A DNA stretch of 64,000 bases from Phycisphaerales bacterium (lineage in GTDB: Bacteria > Planctomycetota > Phycisphaerae > Phycisphaerales > UBA1924): assembly GCA_040221175.1 (NCBI GenBank), contig JAVJVK010000015.1:116276-180275 (forward strand). The letters are read 5' to 3'. A model generated the notes under the pieces. It was not told where the DNA came from. It saw nothing but the letters and a program-made list of their open reading frames with translations, and did no database searches. Both the position numbers and the translations under genes were made by a program. Below, one piece after another: positions 18,773-27,955 of the stretch (within the stretch, counting starts at the first letter, position 1; every line of letters begins with the position of its first letter).

Positions 18773-21700
18773 ATGTCCGACGTTGCGTCGACCCGCCCGA
18801 CTCGCCGATTGCGCAAGGCGCTGTTGTTTCTGGCTATTGCGTTCGTGCTGTTGGTGGTGTTCGTCGCGTTGGCTGGTCCGGCCCTGATCGCCGCTGTGGC
18901 CCCGGCCGTCGCGCGAAACATTGGCATTCCCGGCCGCCTCGAACTGGAGCACGTCTCGCTCTCCTGGACTGGCGATCTCGCGGTCGAGCGTGCGTCGTTG
19001 TACGACGTCGATGGCGAACACATTGCCAGCGTGGCCGTGAACACGGGGGGCGGCCTGCTGGGCCTGCTCGATGCCCACATCGAGCAAGACATCGTGGTCG
19101 ATGGTTGGGCAAGCGTTCGGATACTGGAAGATGGAGCGACCAACATCGAGCGAGCTTTCGGGCTCGAGCGCAGCGGTGAGTCAGCGGCCGAGGCGCCCAA
19201 GGAACGCGACCCGATCGAGCTTCCCTTCGGCCGCATCCAGTTGCAGGGCCTGGACCTCGCCGTGACGAGAGCCGGTTCACCGACCGTCGCGATCTCGGGA
19301 TTGGAAGGACAAGCGGTCGCCGATGGTGCTCGCATCGACGCCGACGTACGGGGCACGCTGGTCAGCCCGCGGGCACATCCTGCCAGTCGGGCCGAGATCG
19401 CCGAGGCGACCTTGGCCGGCCGGTTCGAGATCGAGGCAGACGTCGATGTCAGCGACCTGAAGGGCGAAGCCAGGGCGAGCATTGCGGAACTCACGCCCGA
19501 GTTCGCCCGTTCGCTGGGCGCATTGAGTGGCGACGAGGTGCTGGCAGAGTCGGCGATGGTGGCGGCGCAAGGGGGCCTTGGCCTCGAGGTCGTCGCGAGT
19601 CTCGAATCTGGTTTGCCTCGCCAGGCCTCGATCTCGCTCGAATCGCAGACCGTCCGGGCATCGCTGGCGGTCTCGCAGCGCGATGGTGCAATCCAGCTCG
19701 AGTCGCCGGGTTCGGTGAACATTGACACCAGCGCATTCCTGGCCCGGGAGGCCATCCGACGCGTTGCCGTGCCCACCCAAGGCGTGCAGGTCGTTCGGGC
19801 TGGCAGCCTCTCGCTCAATATCGAGCAACTTGTCGTTCCCATGGGCGGCGCCATGCCGGAGCTTGCTCAGTTCCGGGCCGATCTCCGCGCCACGCTCCAG
19901 CCATCGCAATTGCAGGTTCCCGGAGCAGGAGGTGCTGACGCGATCGTCTCGCTCTCGCAGATCGCCTTCCGCACGAGCATCGAACCATCGGAGTTGATAC
20001 GCCTGGATGCCACGGCGCGTGCTGCAATCAACGACCAACCCGAAGGTGCCTTCTCGTTCGAAGCATGGGCCGACGCGGACGCCCTCGTCCGCATGCTCTC
20101 GGAGGGCTTCGAGGCAAGCGTCGGCTCGCTTGCTGGCGTCGTTCCATCGATCGACGTCAGCCTCGAACGCATGCCGGTGCTTGCCGCCAAGCCTTGGCTC
20201 GCCAGGCTTGAGAACATTGGGCTCGATCTGCCGGAGATCACTGGTCCCGTGCTTGATGCAACGATTGGCTGGAAGGCGAACGAGGACAATTCGGCTTCGA
20301 TCGTTGTCGCCCTCGATGCAGCACACCTTCGTGCATCGGCCGACGCCCGATGGACCGAAGAAGCCATTGTGCTGACCACGCCTGCCATGCTTGGCGTCGA
20401 TCGTCCGAACGCCATCGCTGCTGCGTGGCTCCCAGAAGGCTGGAGCATGGAGAACGGCCAGGGAATTCAGGCCAGGGTCTCCGACTTCCGCCTGCCAATG
20501 GCGGATCTCAGTCCGCAAGTCGCCAATACGGCCATCGTGGCGGAATTGACCGCGAGCGGCCCGACGCTCACGCCTGCGGACGGTCCGAACCTGGTCATCA
20601 GCGATCTGCGATTGAACGTTCAGGCCGATGGGGCGAGCACGAAGATCAACCTTGCGGCGACGCCCGTCATCGCGGAAGATACCGCCGTGCTGTCGGCCGA
20701 TCTGCGATCGAACGGTCTTGAGCGCATGCTTGGCGGCGATCAGATCGAATTGCCGCAGGTGACCGGTGTGATCACGCTCCAGGCGCCAACGCGGCTCGTT
20801 CGAGCCTTCGAGATGGAGGCGGCAGGGCGACCGCTGGAAGCGTGGCTCGGTGAAGCCGTCGGGCCCGATGTCAGGCTCTCGCTCAAGCTCACCGAGCCCA
20901 CGGCTTCGGATCTTCTCGCGGGCGTGTTGGAAGTAGAGGCACAGCACGCCCGGCTGGAAGCGACCGGGCTGCGCGCGTCGACCTCGCGAGCATCGATCGA
21001 CGCAGCCTCGCTGCGCATGACGCCGTCTGCGCAACTGTGGAAGGGTGTGGCGCCGAAGATCGGCATGGAGGGCTCGAGCCTCGCCAGGACGGCCCCGCTC
21101 GTGGCCACCGTGGGAGATGCCACGCTCGAATTCGGGCAGGGGCTGAACATCTCGGATGGCCTCGATCAGACGACCCTTTCGATGTCGCTCGAAGACGCGA
21201 TCCGGTTAGACGGCGTGCCGACGGGGGGCGCCGCCGAAGGCGAGGAACGGCAGCGTACCAGCGTGGTGCTGACGAGCCTGCGAGGGAGCGTGAACTCTCT
21301 CGGACGTGCGTTGGGCGGCCGTGCAAACGTGGAGACCACTTTAGATCTGGCCGTCGAGTCTGCCGAACTTGGTCGCATTGCCGTCGTGAATGCGAACGCG
21401 ACGTCGAACCAGACAGGGGACCTGGATGCACGCGTCACCATCGACGAAGTCAGCGTTCGGCAAACGCTTGCCCTGGCCGGCGTGGGGGTCGGCGGGCTCG
21501 ATGCGGCCGCTGGTTCGATCGGAGAGTCCGGCCGGATCATTGTCGAGGCTCAAGCCTCGTCCACGCCCCAAGCCGCGCTGCCTTGGACGCCCCGACGCGT
21601 TTCGATCGATCTGAATACGCCGCGTCTGGCGACGTCGCAAGCCATCGTGGCGAACTTCACCACCAACACGATCGAACTCGCCCAGCCAACCACGGTGACG

Positions 21701-22990
21701 TGGACTCCCGATGCGTCGTGGCTCGCAACCGCCATCGGCGCGCAGGTCACCGCCGTGCAGCCCTTTAAGATTCGCCTTGACCAGGTTGCCCTGGGCAATC
21801 CTCTCGCCCAGGGGCAGGGGCTGCTCGATCCCGCTCGCGTCGCGCTGGATGCATCGCTCGATGCCAAGGGGGCCACCATCGCGATCCCCGAGCGACCAAG
21901 CATCAATCTCGACTCGCTCACCGGTCGTGTTCGGCGCGTGGCTCGGAGTACGTACGGAATCACGGCCAACGCCTCGACGACGGGTGGCGGCACGCTCGAA
22001 CTGAACGGACTCGTCCAGAATCCAGCGGATGCCCAGGGACGCCTCGATCTCGAAACGGCCGAGGTTCGGGGCACCCTCAAGGGTGACGACGTACCCGTTG
22101 CGCTTGCCGATGCACTATCCAACACCAACGGCTTGCTGGCCGACAGCCTCGGTCCGGTCGTCGATCTCGATGCCGAGATCCAGCACGGTCGGCTCATCCC
22201 CGGCCAGCCGCCAGCGGCTGACCTTCGGTTCAGCGTTCGTGGTCCGCGTGCCGACGCCTCGGGCTACGGACGTCTGGAAAACCACCGCATCATCATGGCC
22301 GAACCGCAGACGATCCTGACCGTTCGCGAGGTCCGTCCCGAGATCACCGAGCGGTTCAGCGAGCTGATCCCCGAGCTCCTGATGGTCGAGAAGCGGCCCG
22401 AGGATGGACCAGCCATCATCCGCACAGAGGGCCTGACCATTCCGACCAATGGTGAGTGGGAGCACGGCCAGGGTGAGGTCACGATCGCGCTCGGGACGGC
22501 ACGCTTCCGCACGAGCAGCGTTCTGTCAAGCGTCCTGAAGGCAACCGGCCAGCGCGCTGAAGGCTCGCTTGGTCGACGCATTGAGCCCATCCAAGTCAGC
22601 ATGGTCGACGGCGTAATTACGTACCAACCGTTCACGCTTCCGCTGGGCGATCTCGAACTTGAGTCGGAGGGCACGGTGAACCTCGTCGAGAGCACCATGG
22701 ACGTGATCGTGTGGATCCCGAAGGCTGCCCTCACCGATGCCGCGGCCGGACGTTTCAATACGGGGCTGGGCACTGCCCTCGGTCGAACGGTCCCGGGCTT
22801 CAACAAGGTGACGACCGTTCCCTGGCGCGTGAGCGGAGAACTCTCCAGTCCCTCCATCCGACCAGCGCCCCAAGTGCTCATCAAGCGCCGTGGTAGTGAA
22901 TTCCTTGGCCCGCTCCTGAATCCGGGCGAGTCGCTGCAAGACTTGCTGAGCCTCCCCGGAGGCAAGAGCGGGCAATCGGGCGGCGGCTGA
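18773..22990 (+). CDS. Very large AsmA-like envelope protein
   Basis: The 1405-aa product has an N-terminal signal anchor (ALLFLAIAFVLLVVFVALAG, about 22-42) and a long, repetitive, beta-rich extracytoplasmic part. Near the C-terminus VDGVITYQPFTLPLGDLELE, SEGTVNLVESTMDVIVWIP and PGFNKVTTVPWRVSGELSSP resemble the C-terminal region of AsmA-family proteins (AsmA, TamB, YhdP). Those form long lipid-transfer grooves between inner and outer membranes. With lpxI nearby a role in outer-membrane lipid or protein assembly is plausible, but the call is by pattern only. A strong GGAGGA 8 nt before ATG 18773 sets the start. The stop is 1 nt from the convergent Nudix stop. Confidence 0.72.
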   Translation: MSDVASTRPTRRLRKALLFLAIAFVLLVVFVALAGPALIAAVAPAVARNIGIPGRLELEHVSLSWTGDLAVERASLYDVDGEHIASVAVNTGGGLLGLLDAHIEQDIVVDGWASVRILEDGATNIERAFGLERSGESAAEAPKERDPIELPFGRIQLQGLDLAVTRAGSPTVAISGLEGQAVADGARIDADVRGTLVSPRAHPASRAEIAEATLAGRFEIEADVDVSDLKGEARASIAELTPEFARSLGALSGDEVLAESAMVAAQGGLGLEVVASLESGLPRQASISLESQTVRASLAVSQRDGAIQLESPGSVNIDTSAFLAREAIRRVAVPTQGVQVVRAGSLSLNIEQLVVPMGGAMPELAQFRADLRATLQPSQLQVPGAGGADAIVSLSQIAFRTSIEPSELIRLDATARAAINDQPEGAFSFEAWADADALVRMLSEGFEASVGSLAGVVPSIDVSLERMPVLAAKPWLARLENIGLDLPEITGPVLDATIGWKANEDNSASIVVALDAAHLRASADARWTEEAIVLTTPAMLGVDRPNAIAAAWLPEGWSMENGQGIQARVSDFRLPMADLSPQVANTAIVAELTASGPTLTPADGPNLVISDLRLNVQADGASTKINLAATPVIAEDTAVLSADLRSNGLERMLGGDQIELPQVTGVITLQAPTRLVRAFEMEAAGRPLEAWLGEAVGPDVRLSLKLTEPTASDLLAGVLEVEAQHARLEATGLRASTSRASIDAASLRMTPSAQLWKGVAPKIGMEGSSLARTAPLVATVGDATLEFGQGLNISDGLDQTTLSMSLEDAIRLDGVPTGGAAEGEERQRTSVVLTSLRGSVNSLGRALGGRANVETTLDLAVESAELGRIAVVNANATSNQTGDLDARVTIDEVSVRQTLALAGVGVGGLDAAAGSIGESGRIIVEAQASSTPQAALPWTPRRVSIDLNTPRLATSQAIVANFTTNTIELAQPTTVTWTPDASWLATAIGAQVTAVQPFKIRLDQVALGNPLAQGQGLLDPARVALDASLDAKGATIAIPERPSINLDSLTGRVRRVARSTYGITANASTTGGGTLELNGLVQNPADAQGRLDLETAEVRGTLKGDDVPVALADALSNTNGLLADSLGPVVDLDAEIQHGRLIPGQPPAADLRFSVRGPRADASGYGRLENHRIIMAEPQTILTVREVRPEITERFSELIPELLMVEKRPEDGPAIIRTEGLTIPTNGEWEHGQGEVTIALGTARFRTSSVLSSVLKATGQRAEGSLGRRIEPIQVSMVDGVITYQPFTLPLGDLELESEGTVNLVESTMDVIVWIPKAALTDAAAGRFNTGLGTALGRTVPGFNKVTTVPWRVSGELSSPSIRPAPQVLIKRRGSEFLGPLLNPGESLQDLLSLPGGKSGQSGGG

Positions 22991-22991
22991 G

Positions 22992-23693
22992 TCAGCGATG
23001 CCAGCCAAGACGGCGGGCGATGGCCAGCGTGGGCTCGATCACGCCCCCATCGAACTGAGCCGTTTCCTGCTCGAACTCTTGAATGGGAACCCAACGCGCG
23101 TCGATACATTCCCACGCGTGCGCGCCGTCCGTACGCAGCGATGGCAGACCATTCGCGACCTCGGCCCGGATGACGATGTCCACGCTGCGAGCGTGCGGAT
23201 CGACGACGAGTCCGATGGTTCGCTGATCGCACAATGGGTCGGCAATGCCCACCTCTTCGTTCAGTTCCGCCGCCAGCGTCGGCAAGACGCCCTCGATGCC
23301 GAACGTTGGCGATTGCGGCTCGCCAAGCCCGCCGGCGGGCGCAAATTCCCACATGCCCGGATAGCTGCGCGTCTGCCGCCCGCGTCTGGCCAGCAATACC
23401 TGGGGGACCGTGTCCGAAGTCGCGATGATCACGCCCGTGACGCTCAGGATGGTCACCGGGAGCATGCACCTATTGGGCTGGCAGACGACGTGTGCGAATC
23501 GGTCGGGGCTGGCGGAGAGTCGGCCAGACGCCGCATCGATGGAGCGGACCGCGAGGATTGGCCCATCGAAGAGCTTCGGGTTGGCTGCGCACGCTGATTC
23601 CCAGCACGACCGAACTGATGCGTCCAAGGAGGGACGCTGACCATGGATGTTGACGCGCAGCGGTTGCCCAAGGGGGAGAAAGTGGACGCTCAC
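22992..23693 (-). CDS. Nudix hydrolase family protein
   Basis: The 233-aa product carries a Nudix-like core at about residues 85-160: VTGVIIATSD, LLARRGRQTRSYPGMWEFAP and AGGL, then LAAELNEEVGI, where EL-EEVGI corresponds to the REUXEEXGU half of the Nudix box. The spacing between the leading glycines and the catalytic helix is stretched by about eight residues (EPQSPTFGIEGVLP), and REL is AEL. Activity on the usual nucleoside diphosphate substrates may therefore be altered. The start overlaps the ybaB stop by 4 nt, so it belongs to the dnaX-ybaB unit. Confidence 0.87.
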   Translation of the reverse strand: MSVHFLPLGQPLRVNIHGQRPSLDASVRSCWESACAANPKLFDGPILAVRSIDAASGRLSASPDRFAHVVCQPNRCMLPVTILSVTGVIIATSDTVPQVLLARRGRQTRSYPGMWEFAPAGGLGEPQSPTFGIEGVLPTLAAELNEEVGIADPLCDQRTIGLVVDPHARSVDIVIRAEVANGLPSLRTDGAHAWECIDARWVPIQEFEQETAQFDGGVIEPTLAIARRLGWHR

Positions 23694-24079
23694 AGACCCA
23701 ACGCCGAGGACAACGGCCCGCCCATCTGCGAGGTCAGTTCTTCGGGAAGCCCGAGTTCACGCGCTTCTTCGGCCACCGTTTCGCGGGCGAGCGATTGAGC
23801 CTTTGCCATGGCGTCATTGGTTGCCTGCGCGATGAGGTCCTGGGCGAGCAACTGGCTTGCCTGATCGGCCGAAAACGCGGTCGCCATGGCTGGTTCGATG
23901 TGGACGCTGACCACTTTCATGGCGCCGCTCATGGTCACGATGATGGCGCCCTCACCCGCCGAGCCCTGCACGCGTGCGGCTTCGAGGCGCTCCTTGACGC
24001 GTGCCGCCGCGTCGGTGAGCTTCTGGCGATCCTTCATCAGGCTGGTCAGCGCCCCAAGCGCGCGCATCTGGTCAAACAT
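23690..24079 (-). CDS. ybaB: YbaB/EbfC nucleoid-associated protein
   Basis: The 129-aa product matches the YbaB/EbfC family: a helical N-terminus (MFDQMRALGALTSLMKDRQKL), a central beta sheet (GAIIVTMSGAMKVVSVHIEP) and a C-terminal helix ending ELGLPEELTSQMGG. These dimeric DNA-binding proteins are usually encoded beside dnaX and recR. Here dnaX lies upstream with one small gene in between, while the place of recR is taken by the Nudix gene. Confidence 0.92.
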   Translation of the reverse strand: MFDQMRALGALTSLMKDRQKLTDAAARVKERLEAARVQGSAGEGAIIVTMSGAMKVVSVHIEPAMATAFSADQASQLLAQDLIAQATNDAMAKAQSLARETVAEEARELGLPEELTSQMGGPLSSALGL

Positions 24080-24100
24080 GGCTCGACTCCGACCGATCGG

Positions 24101-24436
24101 TCACTCGACGCCTTCGACGATCGTATAGGAGATCGCCCGGCCACCGCGCACCACGACGTCGACCACCAGGGTGTTGTCGGCGTCCACGTGGGCCATGTCG
24201 AAGCGATATCGGCCTTCGCCCATGTCCTGCGGCGCATCGTGGTTGAGCTTCGCCTTGACGCCTTCAAGGTCCAGTTGCTCCTGCGCCATCTCGCCACTGA
24301 GGAACCACTCCTGCACTTGCGTTTCGGACATCGCCCCGCCCTTTTGTGTGAGGAAGTACCACACGCCGCCGGCACATGCGAAGATGATAATCAGGAGGAC
24401 GATGTTCTTGATCAGGCCGGACTTCTTCTCTGCCAT
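24101..24436 (-). CDS. Small single-pass membrane protein between dnaX and ybaB
   Basis: The product is 111 aa from ATG 24436 (start MAEKKSGLIKN), which has GGAG 9 nt upstream; an in-frame ATG at 24484 would add 16 residues and overlap the dnaX tau end. One membrane segment (NIVLLIIIFACAGGVWYFL) is followed by about 75 polar residues (SETQVQEWFLSGEMAQEQLD, then FDMAHVDADNTLVVDVVVRG). No family recognised. With the dnaX frameshift product ending at 24488 the spacing to this start is 51 nt; without it the gap is 281 nt. Confidence 0.68.
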   Translation of the reverse strand: MAEKKSGLIKNIVLLIIIFACAGGVWYFLTQKGGAMSETQVQEWFLSGEMAQEQLDLEGVKAKLNHDAPQDMGEGRYRFDMAHVDADNTLVVDVVVRGGRAISYTIVEGVE

Positions 24437-24487
24437 GCTGGATGCTCCGCTCGTGTTGATTTCAGGGGCGTGTGGATTCGTCACAGA

Positions 24488-24730
24488 TTAGGGCGTGCCG
24501 CGGCCCGGCGTTTCTTCGGGCGCAAACAACTCGCGTGCTCGCCGGACGAGGACGTGATCGTGGGGCGGCGCGCCCACCGAGTCTGATCCCGGCGACGTCG
24601 GCTCGGAGGGGCGAACGAGTTTGGGCTCCGCGACGACCGCCGGCCGTGGAGCGGGCGTGGGTCGTGCTTGAGGTACTGGGGCCGGAGGCGTCGCTCGATC
24701 GGGCGGGGCCTCCGGCTTCAGGCTTTTCCC
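24488..24730 (-). other. dnaX: Probable programmed -1 frameshift site and tau-specific extension of dnaX
   Basis: On the minus strand the zero frame reads TCG GGA AAA GCC TGA. G GGA AAA (24730-24724) is a canonical X XXY YYZ heptamer; after -1 slippage it reads GGG AAA AGC CTG. Seven nucleotides downstream a perfect 9-bp stem follows, GCCGGAGGC (24716-24708) with GCCTCCGGC (24689-24681). An 18-nt loop lies between them and can form a further CGC/GCG pairing. The -1 frame then stays open for 78 codons to TAA at 24490-24488. It encodes a Pro/Ala-rich linker (PTPAPRPAVVAEPKL) and an ending HDHVLVRRARELFAPEE, which looks like the short C-terminal tail of DnaX proteins. The full product would be about 455 aa. 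Confidence 0.8.
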
Positions 24731-25854
24731 GAGGCCATCTCCGCCGGCCGCCCGCTTCGACCGCCGCTGGCCAGCGACGTCAGGTCGGCGAATCGCTCGG
24801 CCATGGCCAGCCGCACAAGCGCGGCGTCAAACATCGCCCGCGGAGCCGGGCTCTCGCGGCACACACGCTGGGCCGTCTCGCATAAGGCGATCATGTGGCT
24901 CAAGGCGGGGGCGTCAAAACGTCCGGCCCGCTCGGCCTCAGCTTGCCGGGCCGAATCAGAGAGTTCGACCAGGTCCGTGTCGGGCCCGCACACGCCAAGA
25001 ACCATCAGATCTCGCAACCTGTTGGCCAGGGTCTCAAGCGCCAGTTCGGGACCGATGCCCAGGCTCAGCAAATCCTGCCCGGCCTTGAGCACTTCTTTGG
25101 TATCACCTCTTGAGATCGCGTCGATCATGCGGCCGATGAGTTCGCGATCGGGCAGGCCCAACAACTCTTCGAGCCTGGCGAGCGTCAGATGCTTGTCGCC
25201 CGCGGCCATCAGTCGATCAAGCAGGCTCAGCGCGTCGCGCATGGATCCCGCCCCCAGCCGCGCGACGGCAGCCAGCAGGTCGTCGTCGGCCTTCACGCCT
25301 TCCTGCTCGCTGACCTCCCGCAGGTGCTCGGCGATACGCGAGGCGGGGATCATGCGGAAGTCGAACCGCTGGCAGCGGCTCTGGATGGTGGGAGGGACCT
25401 TGTTGGCCTCGGTGGTGCACAGGATGAACTTGACGTGGTCGGGCGGCTCTTCCATCGTCTTGAGGAGGGTGTTGAACGCCTCCTTGGTCAGCATGTGGAC
25501 CTCGTCGATGATGTAGACCTTCAGCTTGCCGCGCAGGGGCATGTAGCCCGCGTTGGCGATCAACTCGCGGGCGTTGTCCACGCCGCGGTTGCTGGCTGCG
25601 TCGATCTCGATCACGTCGCTGTCGCGGCCTTCCATGATGGCCTTGTCCGTCTCGGGCGTCCCCCCGGCCAGGGCCTTGGCGAAGATCCGGGCCATGGACG
25701 TCTTGCCTACCCCCCGCGTCCCACAGAACAGGTACGCATGGGCCACCCGCCCCTGCTCGATGGCCTTGGCCAGCGTCCGCGCAACGGCCTCCTGGCCCAC
25801 AACGGTCCCAAAATCCTGGCTGCGATATCGACGGGCAAGGGCGGTGTAGGCCAT
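24718..25854 (-). CDS. dnaX: DNA polymerase III subunit gamma (dnaX zero-frame product)
   Basis: Clamp-loader ATPase of the replicative polymerase. The 378-aa zero-frame product has MAYTALARRYRSQDFGTVVG at its start, Walker A GTRGVGKTS, Walker B VYIIDEVHML, sensor 1 LCTTEANKVP, the SRC arginine-finger motif (QSRCQRFDF) and sensor 2 GSMRDALSLLD. The four-Cys zinc module that normally follows Walker A is missing: the segment FAKALAGGTPETDKAIMEGR has no Cys. I chose ATG 25854; a TACCCT box ends 6 nt upstream and the longer upstream frame is Pro-rich and non-conserved. The frame ends just after a -1 slippery site (separate entry). Confidence 0.95.
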   Translation of the reverse strand: MAYTALARRYRSQDFGTVVGQEAVARTLAKAIEQGRVAHAYLFCGTRGVGKTSMARIFAKALAGGTPETDKAIMEGRDSDVIEIDAASNRGVDNARELIANAGYMPLRGKLKVYIIDEVHMLTKEAFNTLLKTMEEPPDHVKFILCTTEANKVPPTIQSRCQRFDFRMIPASRIAEHLREVSEQEGVKADDDLLAAVARLGAGSMRDALSLLDRLMAAGDKHLTLARLEELLGLPDRELIGRMIDAISRGDTKEVLKAGQDLLSLGIGPELALETLANRLRDLMVLGVCGPDTDLVELSDSARQAEAERAGRFDAPALSHMIALCETAQRVCRESPAPRAMFDAALVRLAMAERFADLTSLASGGRSGRPAEMASGKA

Positions 25855-25990
25855 GGGGGCAGGGTAGGAGGGCGGTGGTGAGGGGTGAGGATGCTGGGGA
25901 ACCGCGTTACCCCCCAGGACTCCGCCCCGTAGACTCGCAGCGAAGCGGTGGGTGGTGTTTGCGGGCCGGCCCCGCGTTCTGGAGGAATCG

Positions 25991-27310
25991 GTGACAAATC
26001 TGGCGCAATCGTGGTGGTTGGTGATCGGTTTGGCGGGATCGCTGCTGCTGGCCACCGTCGCCCGGGGTCAGGGCTGCACGCCCCAGTGGGACGAATCCCT
26101 CTTCGGCCTCGGCCACGGCCCCGATGGCGACGTGGTCTCCCTGGCTGTCCACGATGATGGCAGCGGGAGTGCCCTCTACGTCGGCGGCAGCTTTGCCCAT
26201 GCCGGCTCCCTGCCCGTCTAGAACATCGCTCGATGGGATGGCGAGTCGTGGTCGGCCGTCGGGCCCGGACTGCTCGGCGTGGTGTCGGCCCTCATCGAGT
26301 TCGACGATGGCAACGGCCCGATGCTCTACGCGGGTGTGGCGATTGGCTCGGATGGTTATGTCACGCGGTGGGACGGCCAGCAGTGGGAGCAACTCGGCCC
26401 GATGTTCGATGGTGCCATTCAGGCCCTGACCGCCTACGCCGAGCCGTTGTACGCCCCCAGATTGTGCGCAGCGGGCAACTTCCGCTGGATCGACGGGCGG
26501 TTCGCCCACGGCGTGGCACGCTGGAGCGGTCGCTCGTGGGACGCGTTGGGCGAAAGCGTCACTTCGGCGGGCCTGGCACTCGGCACCTTCGACGACGGTA
26601 CGGCCGAGGGGCTCTACGTCGGCGGTAGCTTTACACGCGCCGGCAGCGTCGATTCCAAGGGCATCGCCCGATGGCATCGAGGTGTCTGGTCGCCACTCGA
26701 TACCGGGGTCGGCGGATTCGTAGAAGCAATGGCGGTACACGACGACGGAAACGGGCCGGACCTCTACGTCGGTGGCTCCTTCGATTCGGCCGGCCCGACG
26801 ACCGCAGAAGCCGTCGCTCGATGGGACGGCTCCGCATGGAGCACGGTGGGCGAGGACAACAGCGGCCTGATTCGCGCGATGATCTCGCACGACGACGGCC
26901 GCGGCCCGGGCCTTTTCGTCGGCGGGAGCCTGTACCGCATGGGCGGCACGCCGATCCGCGGTCTGGCCCGCTGGGATGGCGCCGAATGGTCAGCCGTGGG
27001 AGAACTCGTGGCCGGCACCGTGTTCGCCGCTGCCGAGTTCGATGACGGCCGGGGCAAGGCGCTCTACATCGGCGGCAACATGAGCGTCGGCTCGCCCGGA
27101 CACTCGATGAATCTGGCCCGCTGGGGGTGCCTGCCCGGCCCGTGCCGCGTCGATCTGGACGACGACGGCGAGCTCACCGTGTTCGACTTCCTGATCTTCC
27201 AGAACGAGTTCGACGCGGGAACGGCCCGCGCAGACTTCGACGGCGATGGTGAGCTCACCATCTTCGATTTCCTGGCCTTCCAGACGGCGTTCGAAGACGG
27301 CTGTGCTTGA
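25991..27310 (+). pseudogene. Secreted beta-repeat protein with Gly-Cys tail, interrupted by an in-frame TAG
   Basis: From GTG 25991 (GGAGG 5 nt upstream) the frame gives a signal peptide (WWLVIGLAGSLLLATVARGQG), then repeats of the type LYVGGSF..AG......IARWDG..W..LG with HDDG/FDDG turns. TAG at 26219-26221 stops it at residue 76, inside a repeat (AGSLPV*NIARWDGESW). The same frame continues undisturbed to 27310, with about five more repeats and the tail CRVDLDDDGELTVFDFLIFQ...FDFLAFQTAFEDGCA. One base change in the TAG would restore 439 codons. Either a recent nonsense mutation or a sequencing error; a restart at GTG 26279 would lack a signal peptide. Convergent with the pseudopilin gene, 3 nt between stops. 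Confidence 0.82.
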
Positions 27311-27313
27311 GCC

Positions 27314-27955
27314 TTACCGATCCTGCAGCCGGCGAGGCGATGCGCTCGCAACGAGTCGGAGCGTGGGCGTGTCCCAGTTGGCATTCAGGCCCGCGTCTCC
27401 GATGTCGCTGGCTTCGACGGTGATGTCCATGGTCGCCCGGCGGAGCTGGGGGCCGATGTCATATTCCAGCGTGAACGTTGCGTCGAGCACACCCCGCAGC
27501 AGCGGTCGGGTCTCGCTGGTGGTCAGCACGCCGTCGGTAAACTCGTCGATGGTGAGCATCAGCCGCTGAGAGCCATCGGTCGCATCGGGGTCGACCTCGG
27601 CGAAGATCCGGGTGATCTCGCGGAAGTTCGTCGCCTCGTCCTCAGCCGACACGAACTCGATGCTGTTGGTGAACATCGGGTTCTGCGTCTGATCGAGTAC
27701 GTCGATGGGATAGGGGGCGAACTCGCGCCCCGTGCGGATCATCGTCAAGACGCGGTGCGTGACGATGCGCGTCACCACGTGCGTCGAAGCCGTCTCGCTG
27801 GTCTGCTGATAGCTCTTGAAGCTGGTGTCCAGCGCCGCCAGCGATGCCGTCAGCAGCGCGGCACTGATTGCCAACGCGACCATCATCTCGATCAGGCTGA
27901 AGCCACGGCCGCTGGTGGCCAGCAAGCGACGAACTGTGTTCTTGTGCGTGTTCAC
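27314..27955 (-). CDS. Prepilin-type protein, PilW/GspJ-like
   Basis: The 213-aa product has a class III prepilin signal: basic leader, GRGFSLIEMMVALAISAALL with cleavage expected after Gly at about 18, Glu+5 present. The rest is a soluble pseudopilin-like head about 175 residues long. Its gene is the last of a minus-strand set pilT - pilC/gspF - GspI/PilV-like - GspK/PilX-like - this gene, and its start overlaps the previous stop by 4 nt. That order matches minor pseudopilin operons (I, K, J). Confidence 0.87.
   Translation of the reverse strand: MNTHKNTVRRLLATSGRGFSLIEMMVALAISAALLTASLAALDTSFKSYQQTSETASTHVVTRIVTHRVLTMIRTGREFAPYPIDVLDQTQNPMFTNSIEFVSAEDEATNFREITRIFAEVDPDATDGSQRLMLTIDEFTDGVLTTSETRPLLRGVLDATFTLEYDIGPQLRRATMDITVEASDIGDAGLNANWDTPTLRLVASASPRRLQDR

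Noticed and set aside
24488..24717. Non-coding gap after dnaX
   Set aside because: The -1 frame is open across nearly all of it and the slippery heptamer plus stem precede it, so I treat it as the tau extension.
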